Shown in pieces: positions 41,451 to 52,173 of a stretch of DNA of 64,000 nucleotides. The DNA is taken from the NCBI GenBank assembly GCA_964560875.1, contig CAZLMW010000002.1, forward strand, positions 1-64,000. The letters are read 5' to 3'. The first letter of the stretch is position 1. Each line of letters opens with the position of its first letter. Under the pieces are notes generated by a model. The model searched no databases and was not told where the DNA came from. It saw nothing but the letters and a program-made list of their open reading frames with translations. The DNA comes from CAZLMW01 sp964560875 (GTDB taxonomy: Bacteria; Myxococcota_A; UBA9042). Position numbers and translations under genes: made by a program.

Positions 41451-44180
41451 ATGACTACGTCGCGACTCGTGCAGACACGGATCATTATCTTCTTCGCGGT
41501 GGCTGCTCTCGCGGTGTCCACGCAGGGCTGTGGCGACGCGTCGATGGACAGCGCAGAGTCCGGTGGAGCTGGCGGCGGTGCGTGGGGCGGCGGAGCAGAC
41601 GCTGGCGGCTATGCTCAGGACAGCGCCACGGGATCCTCATCCGGCGCAGGTGGCAGCTCATCGGGTGCCTCGTCGGGCGCTTCATCGTCGAGTTCGGGCT
41701 CCAGCGGCTCCTCCTCGGGCGGTTTTTCGAGCGGCGGCGCGGCCGATGCCGGCGGTTCCAGCTCGGGTGCCAGCGATTCGAGCTCCTCACCCGGCGGCGA
41801 CGACGCTGGCACGACCCACGATCCCCAAACCTGGCAGGGGAAAGAGGGGGCCAACCCGTTCGCGTCGGTGGACGTCGGCGGCGGCAAGAAGCTCGTGCTC
41901 GAGAAGATGCGTATCGCGGTCCGCGTCGAAGGGCTCCGCGTGCGAACCCTCGTCGATCACATCTACACCAACCCCTTCAACAAGGTTCTCGAAGGCACGT
42001 TCCGCTACAGCCTCCCGACCGAGTCGTCGGTCTCCTACTACGCGATGTTCCCGGGTCAGACCGGCGGCACGCCGCAGTTCTTTGGAGACGGCGACCAACT
42101 CAACGGCAAGAACAACGAAACGATCGCCGCCGCGGCGCCCAACAAGGTGGCCGAGGGCGCGAGCAAGAAGGACTGGGGCAAGCTGATGCAAGGCCGGGTC
42201 CAGGAGAACATCGCCGCCCAGAAAGCCTACGAAGACGAGGTCGAGAAAAAGGTCGACCCGGCGCTGGTGCAGCAGGTCGCGCCCAACCAGTTCACGGCCA
42301 AGGTCTTCCCGATCCCGGCAAACGGTCGCATGCGCGTGCTGGTGGCCTACGAACAGACCCTGCCGCGCGTCCCCAACGGCTACGAGTACGCGTTCCCGCT
42401 GCCCAAGGGCAAAATCGCCACCCTCGATTTCACGCTGCTGGCCAAGGGCGGCCACATCAAGGGCGGCAAGCACGTCGGCAAGGTGACCGGTGTCGACGAA
42501 AAGGCGCCCGGCAGCATCTACATCGCGCGCAAGCTCGCCGCTGGCTCGTCCGACGGCGGCACGCTCGTCTTTCAGTTCGGCGCCAACAGCGGCGACGAAG
42601 CAGATGTGCTCGCGGGCACCGACCCCGTGCTCAACAACGACCATGCGGTTATCCGGTTGCGCCCGGCGATCAAGGCGTTCGGCAAGAAGCAGGCCGCCGA
42701 AAAGCAGGCCATCTTCGTGCTCGATACATCCCGATCCGAAAACGCCAAGCGCTTTGGCCTGAACATGGAGCTGCTCGAGAAGATCCTCGCCAAGTCGCCG
42801 GCCGGGCAGACCGGTGGCATCGAGAAGTTCAACGTCATCACGTTCGACGCGGGCGCCCGCTGGGCATCGCAGGGCTGGTACGCCAACGACGCGGCTGGTC
42901 GCAAATCGTTCATCGACAGTATGAAGGGCGTGCTGCTCGAGGGCGGAACCGACTTCTCGGCCGCGCTTCGTGCCCTGGCGTTGCCGCCGATGAAGGTCGA
43001 CGACAACGTTGACGTCTTCGTGCTCAGCGACGGCGCCATCACCTGGGGCGCCCGCGATGTCGACGCGATGCTCGCTCGCTTTGCCAACGAGGCGCAGTTC
43101 AAGACCCGCGTTTTCGCCTACCGCCTCGGCCTTGGCGCCGAGAACATCGCGCTGTACCAAAAGCTCACCAAGCAAGGCGCCATCTTCAACTGCATGTCCA
43201 AGGCGCAGCTCGACGCCTGCGCGACCGCCCACCTGTCGCCCGGCATGACGCTGGANNNNNNNNNNNNNNNNNNNNNNNNNNNNNNNNNNNNNNNNNNNNN
43301 NNNNNNNNNNNNNNNNNNNNNNNNNNNNNNNNNNNNNNNNNNNNNNNNNNNNNNNAGCACGAGCGCATCGCAGCACCACCCGCACATCGCCGAAGCCGAA
43401 GCGCGGCGCAAGGCCGGCAAACTCGGCGCCGCTGTTCGCGCCCTCTCGACCGCCGCCGAACTCAACCCCGGCAACTCCGAGATCTCGCGCATGGCCGGCT
43501 ACCGCCTGACCGCCTGGAACCAGCTTCCCGCCGCCGCCGCCCAGCTCTTTGGTGTGCTGGAAGCGCGGCCGCTCGAGCCGCAGTCATGGCGCGACCTCGC
43601 CAACGTCGTCCGCGGACAGAAGCCGGCCCTCGCCGCCGTGTTCTTCGAAGCGGCGCTCGCCGGCAAGTGGCATCCCAAGTTCAAGCAGCTCAAGCACGTG
43701 CTCAAGGAAGAATACGCGCTGATGCTCGCCAGCCTGCCCAAAGATCCCAAGAACGCAGCGCTCGACGGGCTCATCAAGGCGCGCCAGAAGCACCACAACC
43801 TCATCGCGCCGACCGACGGCATGCGCGTGACGGTTACGTGGAACACCAACAACACCGACATCGACCTGTGGGTCATCAACCCGCAGGGCGAAAAATGTTA
43901 CTACCAGCACAAGAAACTCAGCACCGGTGGCGCGCTGCTCGATGACCTGACGTCGGGCTTTGGCCCCGAACGATTCGCCGTCGCCAAGCCTATGGCCGGC
44001 AAATGGAAGATCCTGCTCCACTACTACGCCAACAACGGCAACAAGCTCATCGCTGAGACGTATGCGCAGGTGACGATCGTGACGCACGCCGGCAAGCCGA
44101 ACCAGGCGGTCATGCACCACAACGTTGTGCTCAACAAGGTCCAGGACGTCGTCAACGTCGCGACGGTCGCTTTCAAGTAG
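41451..44180 (+). CDS. VIT/VWA-domain lipoprotein with C-terminal YfaP-like domain (contains gap)
   Basis: The start ATG 41451 has GGGAGG. Signal peptide with lipobox VSTQGC, then a Ser/Gly linker (about 30-130), a VIT domain (about 142-300: VRVEGLRVRTLVDHIYTN), and a VWA domain with the MIDAS variant DTSRS (Asp425) in AIFVLDTSRSEN. After the 100-N gap (43256-43355) come helical repeats (AVRALSTAAELNPGN) and a C-terminal beta domain like YfaP (VTVTWNTNNTDIDLWVINP). The order VIT-VWA-repeats-YfaP is seen in other bacterial proteins, so one gene across the gap is likely. Length is unknown. Confidence 0.75.
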   Translation: MTTSRLVQTRIIIFFAVAALAVSTQGCGDASMDSAESGGAGGGAWGGGADAGGYAQDSATGSSSGAGGSSSGASSGASSSSSGSSGSSSGGFSSGGAADAGGSSSGASDSSSSPGGDDAGTTHDPQTWQGKEGANPFASVDVGGGKKLVLEKMRIAVRVEGLRVRTLVDHIYTNPFNKVLEGTFRYSLPTESSVSYYAMFPGQTGGTPQFFGDGDQLNGKNNETIAAAAPNKVAEGASKKDWGKLMQGRVQENIAAQKAYEDEVEKKVDPALVQQVAPNQFTAKVFPIPANGRMRVLVAYEQTLPRVPNGYEYAFPLPKGKIATLDFTLLAKGGHIKGGKHVGKVTGVDEKAPGSIYIARKLAAGSSDGGTLVFQFGANSGDEADVLAGTDPVLNNDHAVIRLRPAIKAFGKKQAAEKQAIFVLDTSRSENAKRFGLNMELLEKILAKSPAGQTGGIEKFNVITFDAGARWASQGWYANDAAGRKSFIDSMKGVLLEGGTDFSAALRALALPPMKVDDNVDVFVLSDGAITWGARDVDAMLARFANEAQFKTRVFAYRLGLGAENIALYQKLTKQGAIFNCMSKAQLDACATAHLSPGMTLXXXXXXXXXXXXXXXXXXXXXXXXXXXXXXXXXXSTSASQHHPHIAEAEARRKAGKLGAAVRALSTAAELNPGNSEISRMAGYRLTAWNQLPAAAAQLFGVLEARPLEPQSWRDLANVVRGQKPALAAVFFEAALAGKWHPKFKQLKHVLKEEYALMLASLPKDPKNAALDGLIKARQKHHNLIAPTDGMRVTVTWNTNNTDIDLWVINPQGEKCYYQHKKLSTGGALLDDLTSGFGPERFAVAKPMAGKWKILLHYYANNGNKLIAETYAQVTIVTHAGKPNQAVMHHNVVLNKVQDVVNVATVAFK
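43256..43355. other. Assembly gap (100 N)
   Basis: Scaffold gap of unknown real length inside the VIT/VWA gene. The neighbouring VWA genes may have confused assembly. Confidence 0.95.
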
Positions 44181-44222
44181 GGCCCGCCCCGCACGGACCG
44201 CGCCGCGACCGAGGAACCCACG

Positions 44223-45100
44223 ATGAACATGCACTCCCCCGCCAACAAGCCAGCACGACAAGCGGCCACCGCCATGGTTCAGCGTCGCCTGGTCGCCAGG
44301 TTGGCCTTCGCGACGATGCTTCTCGCAGCCGTCGGTGGGCTGTCCGGCTGCAACGCCATCTTCAACATCATCGTGGGCCCCGATCCGGATCCGCATCCAA
44401 CCGTGCCGCCGCAGCAGCCGATCGCCGACCAGCCCGACGTACCGCCGTCGTTTAATCAGCCTGACGCCGCGCCCGACGCGTGGACGCCGCCCAACAACAA
44501 CACCAACCCCGACATCAACCCCAACAACTACCCGAAGATCCACGGCGTCTACGTCATCGCAAACGCGACCAACAAGCAGGCGGTCGTGCGCATTCGGCCC
44601 ATTCGCCCGGGGGTCCATGTCGACTGCAATCTGCTGCTGAAGAGCCCCGAATTGGCGTTGTCCACCCAGCTCTTTGGCATGGCGCAGACGTGGCTGGTGG
44701 GTCCGAGTCGCTCGATCCCGGTCAACCGACCGCCGTGGGCCAAAACCGGCTGCGGCGCGGTGTTGGTCGATGGTGGCGGACTGCCGCGGCGCCTGGTCGT
44801 CTGGCAGGGCGCGCAGAAAGCGTTGCAGCACGCGTCGGTGGTCACCAAGTTTGGCAGCAAGGCCGAAATCCGCATCGTCCCCGACGAAGGCGGACTCCAG
44901 TGGCAGCCCCACCCCGGCCTGCATCCCGCGCCCCTCGAGGTGCACCCGCCCGTTCCCAAGCAGTGTGTGCAGCCCGATTCGAGCGTCGGTGTGGCGTGGA
45001 CCGAGCCGCTGCCCGCAGGCGACGTGACCATCGTTGATATCGCGGAGGCGCCCGACGGCTGCCGGATGATGGACCTGTTTGGCGACAAGGGCGTGATGAC
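44223..45100 (+). CDS. Lipoprotein, hypothetical, 3' end lost in gap
   Basis: At least 292 residues from ATG 44223 (GAGG upstream). Signal peptide ending at lipobox LSGC, a Pro-rich linker, then a beta-rich domain (HGVYVIANATNKQAVVRIRPI). The frame runs into the gap at 45101. The sequence after the gap begins with a Ser/Gly linker like those that follow lipobox cysteines, so I treat it as a different gene. Function unknown. Confidence 0.6.
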
Positions 45101-45200
45101 NNNNNNNNNNNNNNNNNNNNNNNNNNNNNNNNNNNNNNNNNNNNNNNNNNNNNNNNNNNNNNNNNNNNNNNNNNNNNNNNNNNNNNNNNNNNNNNNNNNN
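45101..45200. other. Assembly gap (100 N)
   Basis: Scaffold gap of unknown length. It probably hides the end of the lipoprotein gene at 44223 and the start, with signal peptide, of the VWA gene that follows. Confidence 0.95.
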
Positions 45201-46847
45201 GGAACCGCGGCGTCCCGCGGGGGCGAAGGCGGTGGCTCCAGCGGCGGGCGGTTCAACGGCATGGACGCCGGGGCTTCCGACGCCAACTCGAGCGACAACG
45301 GTCAATCGTCCAGCGGCGGCACCAGCTCGTCAGGCGGTGGGTCGGATGCTGGTAGCTCGTCGGGCGCCGGCGACACGTGGTCATCTCCCCCCGACGCGAC
45401 CGGCGGCAACACCGGGCTCGCCCAGGCCGGCGCGCAGGACTTCGGCTTGTTCCGGCAGATCCTCGAAAAAGGCCAGGTCCCCAAACCCGGCACCCTCGAC
45501 GACCTCGGCTTCTTCAACGAGCACAAGCTCGACTACCCCCAGCCCAAGTGCGGCGCCGAGATGTGCATGCACGGTTTGCTCGGCCAGATGGGCAACATGA
45601 TCACCGGCAGCACGTGCACCGTGGTCCAGATCGGTCTCAACACGCCGATCCAGCCGAGCAAGCTCAAGCGTCCGCCGCTGCATATCGTGCTCGCGGTCGA
45701 CACGAGCTCGTCGATGTCCGGACAGCCGCTCGGCTACCTCAAGCAGGGCCTCAAGCAGATGCTCGACCACCTCGAAAACGGCGACAAAGTGTCCCTGGTC
45801 CGCTTTGCATCCGACGCGAAAGTGGTGGTTGAGGCCAAGCCGATGTCCGACAAGCTCGCCATCGAAAAGGCGATCATCGCGCTCGCCGCGACCGGAAAAA
45901 CCAACCTCTACGCGGGGCTCTTTACCGCGTTCAAGGTCGCCAACAAGCACCACGACAAGAGCTGGGACAACCGTGTCGTGCTGCTCACCGACGGCCAGGC
46001 CAGCGAAGGGCTGCAGCATCCCGGAAAGCTGGTGTCGCTCGCGGCCGGGTACGCCAAGAAGGGCATCGGCATCACGACCATCGGCGTGGGCAAGGACGTG
46101 CACAACGGCGTGCTGGCCGACATCGCTGAGGTCGGCGCGGGCAACTTCTACTTCCTCGACAAGGCCGCCGCGGTCAAAGAGGTCTTCACCGAAGAGGTCA
46201 AGACGTTTCTGGTGCCCGTCGCCCTCGATGTGACGATCAAGATCGACGCGGAAGACGCGTACGTTGTTGGCGCCGCTTACGGGACGAAAGGTTGGAAGGG
46301 CCACAACGCAGGCGGAACGATCCACATCCCGACGCTCTTCCTCGCCGGTCGCCAGAAGTCCGAGACGCCGCTGCCGGCAACCGGTTCAGGACGCCGCGGC
46401 GGTGGTGGCGCGATCATGATCGAGCTGATGCCGCTGCCCGGTGTGAAGAAAGGCGTGAAGGTCGCCAACCTCGACCTGTCGTGGACCCATCCCAAGACCG
46501 GCAAAAAGCACAGCCAGCAGTCATGGGTCCTGTTTGGCACCCCGGCGCAGGCCGACGGATCGAGCTACTTCAGCAGCGACACGGTCGAAAAGGGCTTTGT
46601 GATGCTCAACATCCTCGCGGCGTTCCGGATGGCCGCCAACCTCGCCGCAGACTCCGATCCCGGCGCCGCCCAGGGCGTGCTGCTCGCGCTCCGTCCGGCC
46701 GTGAAGAAGTGGCTCGATAGCAAGAAGAAGGCCGATCCCGACATCGAAGACGACCTGAAGTACGTCGATATGTTCATCGCGAACCTCAAGAAGCTGAAAA
46801 ACCAGACGCCTATCAGCAAGCCGCCCGAGCCGTGGCCCATCGACTAG
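45201..46847 (+). CDS. VWA-domain protein, 5' end lost in gap
   Basis: About 548 residues seen. It opens with a Ser/Gly/Asp linker (GGEGGGSSGGRFNG), then HIVLAVDTSSSMSGQPLG, a classic VWA MIDAS (DxSxS) with matching RVVLLTDGQASEG. A C-terminal beta-rich part (GGGGAIMIELMPLPG) and a helical end follow. VWA domains bind partner proteins through a metal ion. The start and signal peptide are in the gap, but the pattern of the gene at 41451 suggests a lipoprotein. Confidence 0.7.
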   Translation, partial: GTAASRGGEGGGSSGGRFNGMDAGASDANSSDNGQSSSGGTSSSGGGSDAGSSSGAGDTWSSPPDATGGNTGLAQAGAQDFGLFRQILEKGQVPKPGTLDDLGFFNEHKLDYPQPKCGAEMCMHGLLGQMGNMITGSTCTVVQIGLNTPIQPSKLKRPPLHIVLAVDTSSSMSGQPLGYLKQGLKQMLDHLENGDKVSLVRFASDAKVVVEAKPMSDKLAIEKAIIALAATGKTNLYAGLFTAFKVANKHHDKSWDNRVVLLTDGQASEGLQHPGKLVSLAAGYAKKGIGITTIGVGKDVHNGVLADIAEVGAGNFYFLDKAAAVKEVFTEEVKTFLVPVALDVTIKIDAEDAYVVGAAYGTKGWKGHNAGGTIHIPTLFLAGRQKSETPLPATGSGRRGGGGAIMIELMPLPGVKKGVKVANLDLSWTHPKTGKKHSQQSWVLFGTPAQADGSSYFSSDTVEKGFVMLNILAAFRMAANLAADSDPGAAQGVLLALRPAVKKWLDSKKKADPDIEDDLKYVDMFIANLKKLKNQTPISKPPEPWPID

Positions 46848-47014
46848 ATGCGGTGGGCGAGAATCGCGCTCCCGGCGCAATGCCTCTGCGCTTTGATGAG
46901 ACGACCGCACTTGAAGTTGGACCCGCGCACGATGGGGCTGGAGCCCGTCGCAGCATCGTCCGCCACACGATTCCGATTGACAGGGCGCGCCGCGATCCCT
47001 ATCACGCCGCCGCC

Positions 47015-48022
47015 ATGAATCGACCTCGCGCTCTCGTTTTCGTTCTCACACTGTCCATCGCCAGCATAGGCGCGGTCCTTGTCGGCTGCAGCAACGACGC
47101 GTCCGGTGGCGGAACACCTGTCATCCCCGAGAGCTATCTCGACGGCAGCAGCACCGACGGCGGCGCTGATGCTGGAGCCGCTGATGCCGTTGAAGACGCA
47201 GGAGTTGATCCCGTCGATGCGGGCACGGATCCCGTCGACACGGGGCTCAACTGGCAGCCTGAAGACACGGCCGATCCCGAAGATACGGCCGATCCGCTCG
47301 AAGACATCCAGACGTCCATCTCCAGCGGGATGATCTTCGCGCACACCAAGGACACGCTGTTCACGCTCGACCTGGGCAAATCGGCGATGGTCCCGATCGG
47401 CAAGTTCACCTTCGACAAGAAGAAGGGCCTGGTCACCGACATCGCGCTCGACCAGTTCCGCAACCTGTGGGCGATCACGTTCAAGGACCTGTTTTCGTGC
47501 GACGCCGACACGGCCAAGTGCAAATGGGAAGCCACGCTGCCGACCGAATTCAACGGGATGACGTTCATCCCCGAGTCGCTGGTTCCCGGCAGCAAGTCCG
47601 AGGCGCTGATCGGCATCTCCGAGAAGGGCAACTGGATGTGGATTCGCCCCGACGGCAAGGGCAAGATCAAGATCCAGAAGCTGGGCAGCTACGGCGGCGG
47701 TTGGTTGTCGAGCGGCGACGCGTTTTCGGTGGTCGGTATCGGCACATTCGCGACGCTGAAGAAGAAGTCGGGCGGCATCGATTCGCTCGCCAAGATCGAC
47801 CCGAAGACGGGCAAGATCATCAAGGTGATCGGCAGCACCGGGACCAAGGGGCTGTTCGGGTTCGCGTGGTGGGCCGACGTGTTCTACGGCTTCAGCAGCG
47901 ACGGCAAGGTCCACACGATCGACGTCACCACCGGCAAGGCGACGCATGCCAAGCACATCAAGGTGCCCGCTGGGGTGAAGTGGTGGGGCGCGGGCGTGTC
48001 GACGCGGGCCAACGGGCCGTAA
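47015..48022 (+). CDS. Lipoprotein with beta-propeller-like body
   Basis: 335 residues. Signal peptide with lipobox VLVGC, then an Asp/Ala/Thr-rich linker (DAVEDAGVDPVDAGTDPVDTG). The body has repeated strands with 'I..D..G' ends (SLAKIDPKTGKIIKVIG, HTIDVTTGKATH), as in propeller proteins. Start ATG 47015; no strong ribosome site. It ends the plus-strand surface-protein group. Confidence 0.65.
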   Translation: MNRPRALVFVLTLSIASIGAVLVGCSNDASGGGTPVIPESYLDGSSTDGGADAGAADAVEDAGVDPVDAGTDPVDTGLNWQPEDTADPEDTADPLEDIQTSISSGMIFAHTKDTLFTLDLGKSAMVPIGKFTFDKKKGLVTDIALDQFRNLWAITFKDLFSCDADTAKCKWEATLPTEFNGMTFIPESLVPGSKSEALIGISEKGNWMWIRPDGKGKIKIQKLGSYGGGWLSSGDAFSVVGIGTFATLKKKSGGIDSLAKIDPKTGKIIKVIGSTGTKGLFGFAWWADVFYGFSSDGKVHTIDVTTGKATHAKHIKVPAGVKWWGAGVSTRANGP

Positions 48023-48072
48023 TCAGCGACGTCGCCTGAGATTGAGCGAGAGAGCTCGATCACGCTCTTCGG

Positions 48073-49714
48073 TTAGACGGCAGCCCTCGCCCACAGCGCG
48101 ACGAGTTTTTCGGGGTCGGGGTCGGCCAGCAATGCGGCACCCGCACGTCGGCATCCAGAGTTGAGCTCTTCAAGCAGCCGTATCCGAGCGGCCCGATCGG
48201 CTTGAGCGAGTCCTCGCGCGGTGTCGATGTCCTCGGCGTCGTGCACGTATTCGTAGGCCTCGTTGGGTTCGACGTCCCGGACCGCGACCACGACAATCCG
48301 GTGACCGGCTCTGCGTGCGCGGGCGAAAGCGGCGAAAACGGGATCGCAGGCGCCCCGAAGACCCCGAAAATCCGAGATGACGACGATGACGAACGGGCCA
48401 TTGCGAGCGGCGGCGGCCACTTCGAGGCCCCGGGTGATGCCTTGGATTCGCTGCTCCGGTGGCAATGGATCGCGGTAGGGCAGCGCGAGGTCCATCGCCC
48501 GGCAGAAGCGCCGAAGGATCGACAGGTCGGCGCGCGGGCTGGGTTCGGCGCCCTTCATCGACGGAAGGCGTTCCCGTTCGGGTAGACGCGCAAGAGCGGC
48601 CATCACAGTGCGCTGCCGGAACCGGACGTAGGCGTCGCCAAAGCCCTCCCCGCTGCCGAGATCGACCCGCTCGACGCTCCGGAGGTAGGCGGCGACGACC
48701 TGCAGGAGCGCATCATCGGACAGTGGGCTTAGCGGTTCGGCGACCGTGCGACGAACGTCGAGCAGGGCGCGATCTGTGGCGTTGAGCGAGGCGAGGCCTT
48801 CACGAACCGGGACGCGCGCCGTCACTTCGCCATCGACGAGCGCGGCCCCGAACGGCAGCGACTGGCGGGCAGCAAGCTCGGCCAGCGAGTGGGTCATGTC
48901 GAACGCCTGGTCCAATGGACCGTCGCCGAGTCGCCCATCGCGCATCGTGGCGCCGGTGTCGACCACGGCGTAAAGGGCACGTGAGCGCTCGCGTTCGAAG
49001 CTGCGGACCATCAAGCGGCCGCGTCGGGCCGATGCCTTCCACGCGATGTGCTTAAAAGGATCGCCCCAGGCGTGTTCGCGCAGCTCGCGCAGCTCATCGC
49101 CGTGTCCGGCCACGCTGTCGGGACGAAGACCAGCGGCCGAGCGTGCTGCGCGACGGCGGGTTTCGGTCAAGCGGCGCAGGTCGAGGTGCTGCGAACGGGG
49201 CAGGGCGGCCACCTCGTACGGGCAGGGCAAAAAGCACTCGGTAGCGACCAGGCCCATCGCGTCGGTCAGCGTGCCGCGAACACCAAAGAGCCGGTGAACA
49301 GCGGCGCTATTGGCCACCGCTTGCAGGCGCACTCGCCGCCCGTCACGGCCCACGACCACACGCCGATCAGCCGATACAATGGTGAGGCCCTCGGTCGTTT
49401 CCCAGGACTCGATTTCGAAGCTGAGCCCGGCGTGTTCCGCGGGCACATGCAGATCGAGCTCGAGATCGACGCGCTGGTCGACCCGGTGGCTGCGCACTTT
49501 GAGCCCGGCGCTGCTTGCCGCGACGTCGGGCGGAGCGACCTTGGCGTGCAGACCCCACGGTGCACCGAGCGGGCCGAGGTCATCTTTGAGCCGTTCGATC
49601 GCGAGCAGAGTCGCGCCAAGCAAGCCGGCGCCCACCAGGACGGCCCCGGGAATCGCGAGGATGAGCCCCCCGGCGACCAGCCCAACGCCGGCACCGAGCA
49701 GCGATTGGCCGCGT

Positions 49715-49725
<11 letters not shown>
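48073..49725 (-). CDS. DUF58-domain protein
   Basis: 550 residues from ATG 49725. Two N-terminal hydrophobic helices (LLGAGVGLVAGGLILAIPGAVLVGAGLLGATLL), a beta domain, and the DUF58 signature GDELRELREHAWGDPFKHIAWKASAR followed by a VWA-like fold (ALYAVVDTGATMRDG, MIDAS Ser replaced). Such proteins pair with MoxR ATPases and are thought to act with them on membrane-linked protein complexes. It overlaps the moxR stop by 11 bases. Confidence 0.87.
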
Positions 49726-50808
<1,083 letters not shown>

Positions 50809-50812
<4 letters not shown>

Positions 50813-52173
50813 CTCCCCAAGGGTGCCGCTGCACCCGCGCGCTGCGTCGCGTCATACCCCGTCGGGCTCGTGTGGCTCAACACATGCTCGGCCCATTCCA
50901 CTTCTGCGGCGAGCGCCGTGAACCGCTGCCGATCAACCTCTGTGGGTTGCGCGCCGGCCACCTCGCGTAGGGCGACCACGACATCGCCGACCCGCTGTCC
51001 GGCCTGCGCGGAGATGCGTCCCGACCGAATCAGCGATTCGATGGCCTGCTGCAAGCCGTGCGTGGTGTCTTCCACAGTACGCGCCGTGTTGTTGCCACCC
51101 GCGGACTGTGCGACCAGACGTGCGAGGTGGCCCGCCAGCAGTCGGGCGGGCTGTCGGTAGTCGGCGTCGGCAACCGAGAGCCACGCTCTGACGGTGTTGT
51201 GCAGCCGCGTCCGATGGCGCGCGAGACCGCTGCGTGGAGGCAACAGGGGCCGCCCGGTTCGCGATGCTATGACGACCGGCGCTGCGAGTCCCACCACCAA
51301 GAGCGCCCACCACAACAACCGCAGCTCACGCCGCGCGAGCAGATCTGAGATTCGCGTCGCGAACTGCCGCAGCCGACTGCGAAGGTTCCGCCGCTTCGGC
51401 CCCCCGGCCGCCTCCGGCCACATCGACGCCTCGAAGCTGCCGTGCACCCGACGCAAGTTGCTGATCAGCCGCACTTTGCAGGGCTCGCCCTCGTAGCAGA
51501 AGAAGCGCATGACGTTCGCCGCCAGCTGCTTGTTGCCGTAGAAACCGCGCAGCATGGCGTTGATGAGCGCGCTGCTGTCCGCGAGGGCCAGCAATCGAGC
51601 GCGTCCGGACACCTCGGCGAGCCAGCCGCGCGCGCGGTCGCCAAACCAGCCGTGCACCTGGGTCGACAGCCCCTCAGGCGGGTGATCTGCCACGACGAGC
51701 GAGGCCGGGTGATTGAGGACGACGTCGGGCTTGCGGGACGCGTTTTGGTCGTGAAATCCCAGGTAGCCGCCGACCTCGTCGAGCCGAAAACTGGGCAAGA
51801 AACGAACGCTGGCGACGTGACGAGTCGACGGGCCGGGGCGGTTGTGCATATGCACGCCGAACGGGCGAAGCCATTGGAATCCAGCGCGGAAATCATCTGC
51901 AACAACCATCCGGCCACCGCTTTCAAAGAACCGCTTGAGCGACGGCAGTGTGTCGCCCGGCCCCACCTGCGGCGCGACCAGCATGACGATTGTATCGGGG
52001 TTGAGCGCCGACCAATCGAGGTCGCCGCGGATTTCGACGTCGACATTGGCCTCGCGCGCGGTCGCGACCAGGTACGAAAGCCCGCTCCACGCCGGCGACT
52101 CCGGTTCGAAATCGGCCGACGCGACGGTCGGAATCGCCGTGATCAGCAGCGCTGTGAGGGCGGCGATCTTCAT
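50809..52173 (-). CDS. DUF4350-type exported membrane protein of the MoxR operon
   Basis: 454 residues. Signal peptide (IAALTALLITAIPTVASA), an extracytoplasmic domain with a GATase-like fold (DTLPSLKRFFESGGRMVVADDF), one membrane helix (LLWWALLVVGLAAPVVIAS), and a helical cytoplasmic end. This is the usual third member of MoxR-DUF58 clusters. It overlaps the gene before it by four bases. Confidence 0.78.
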
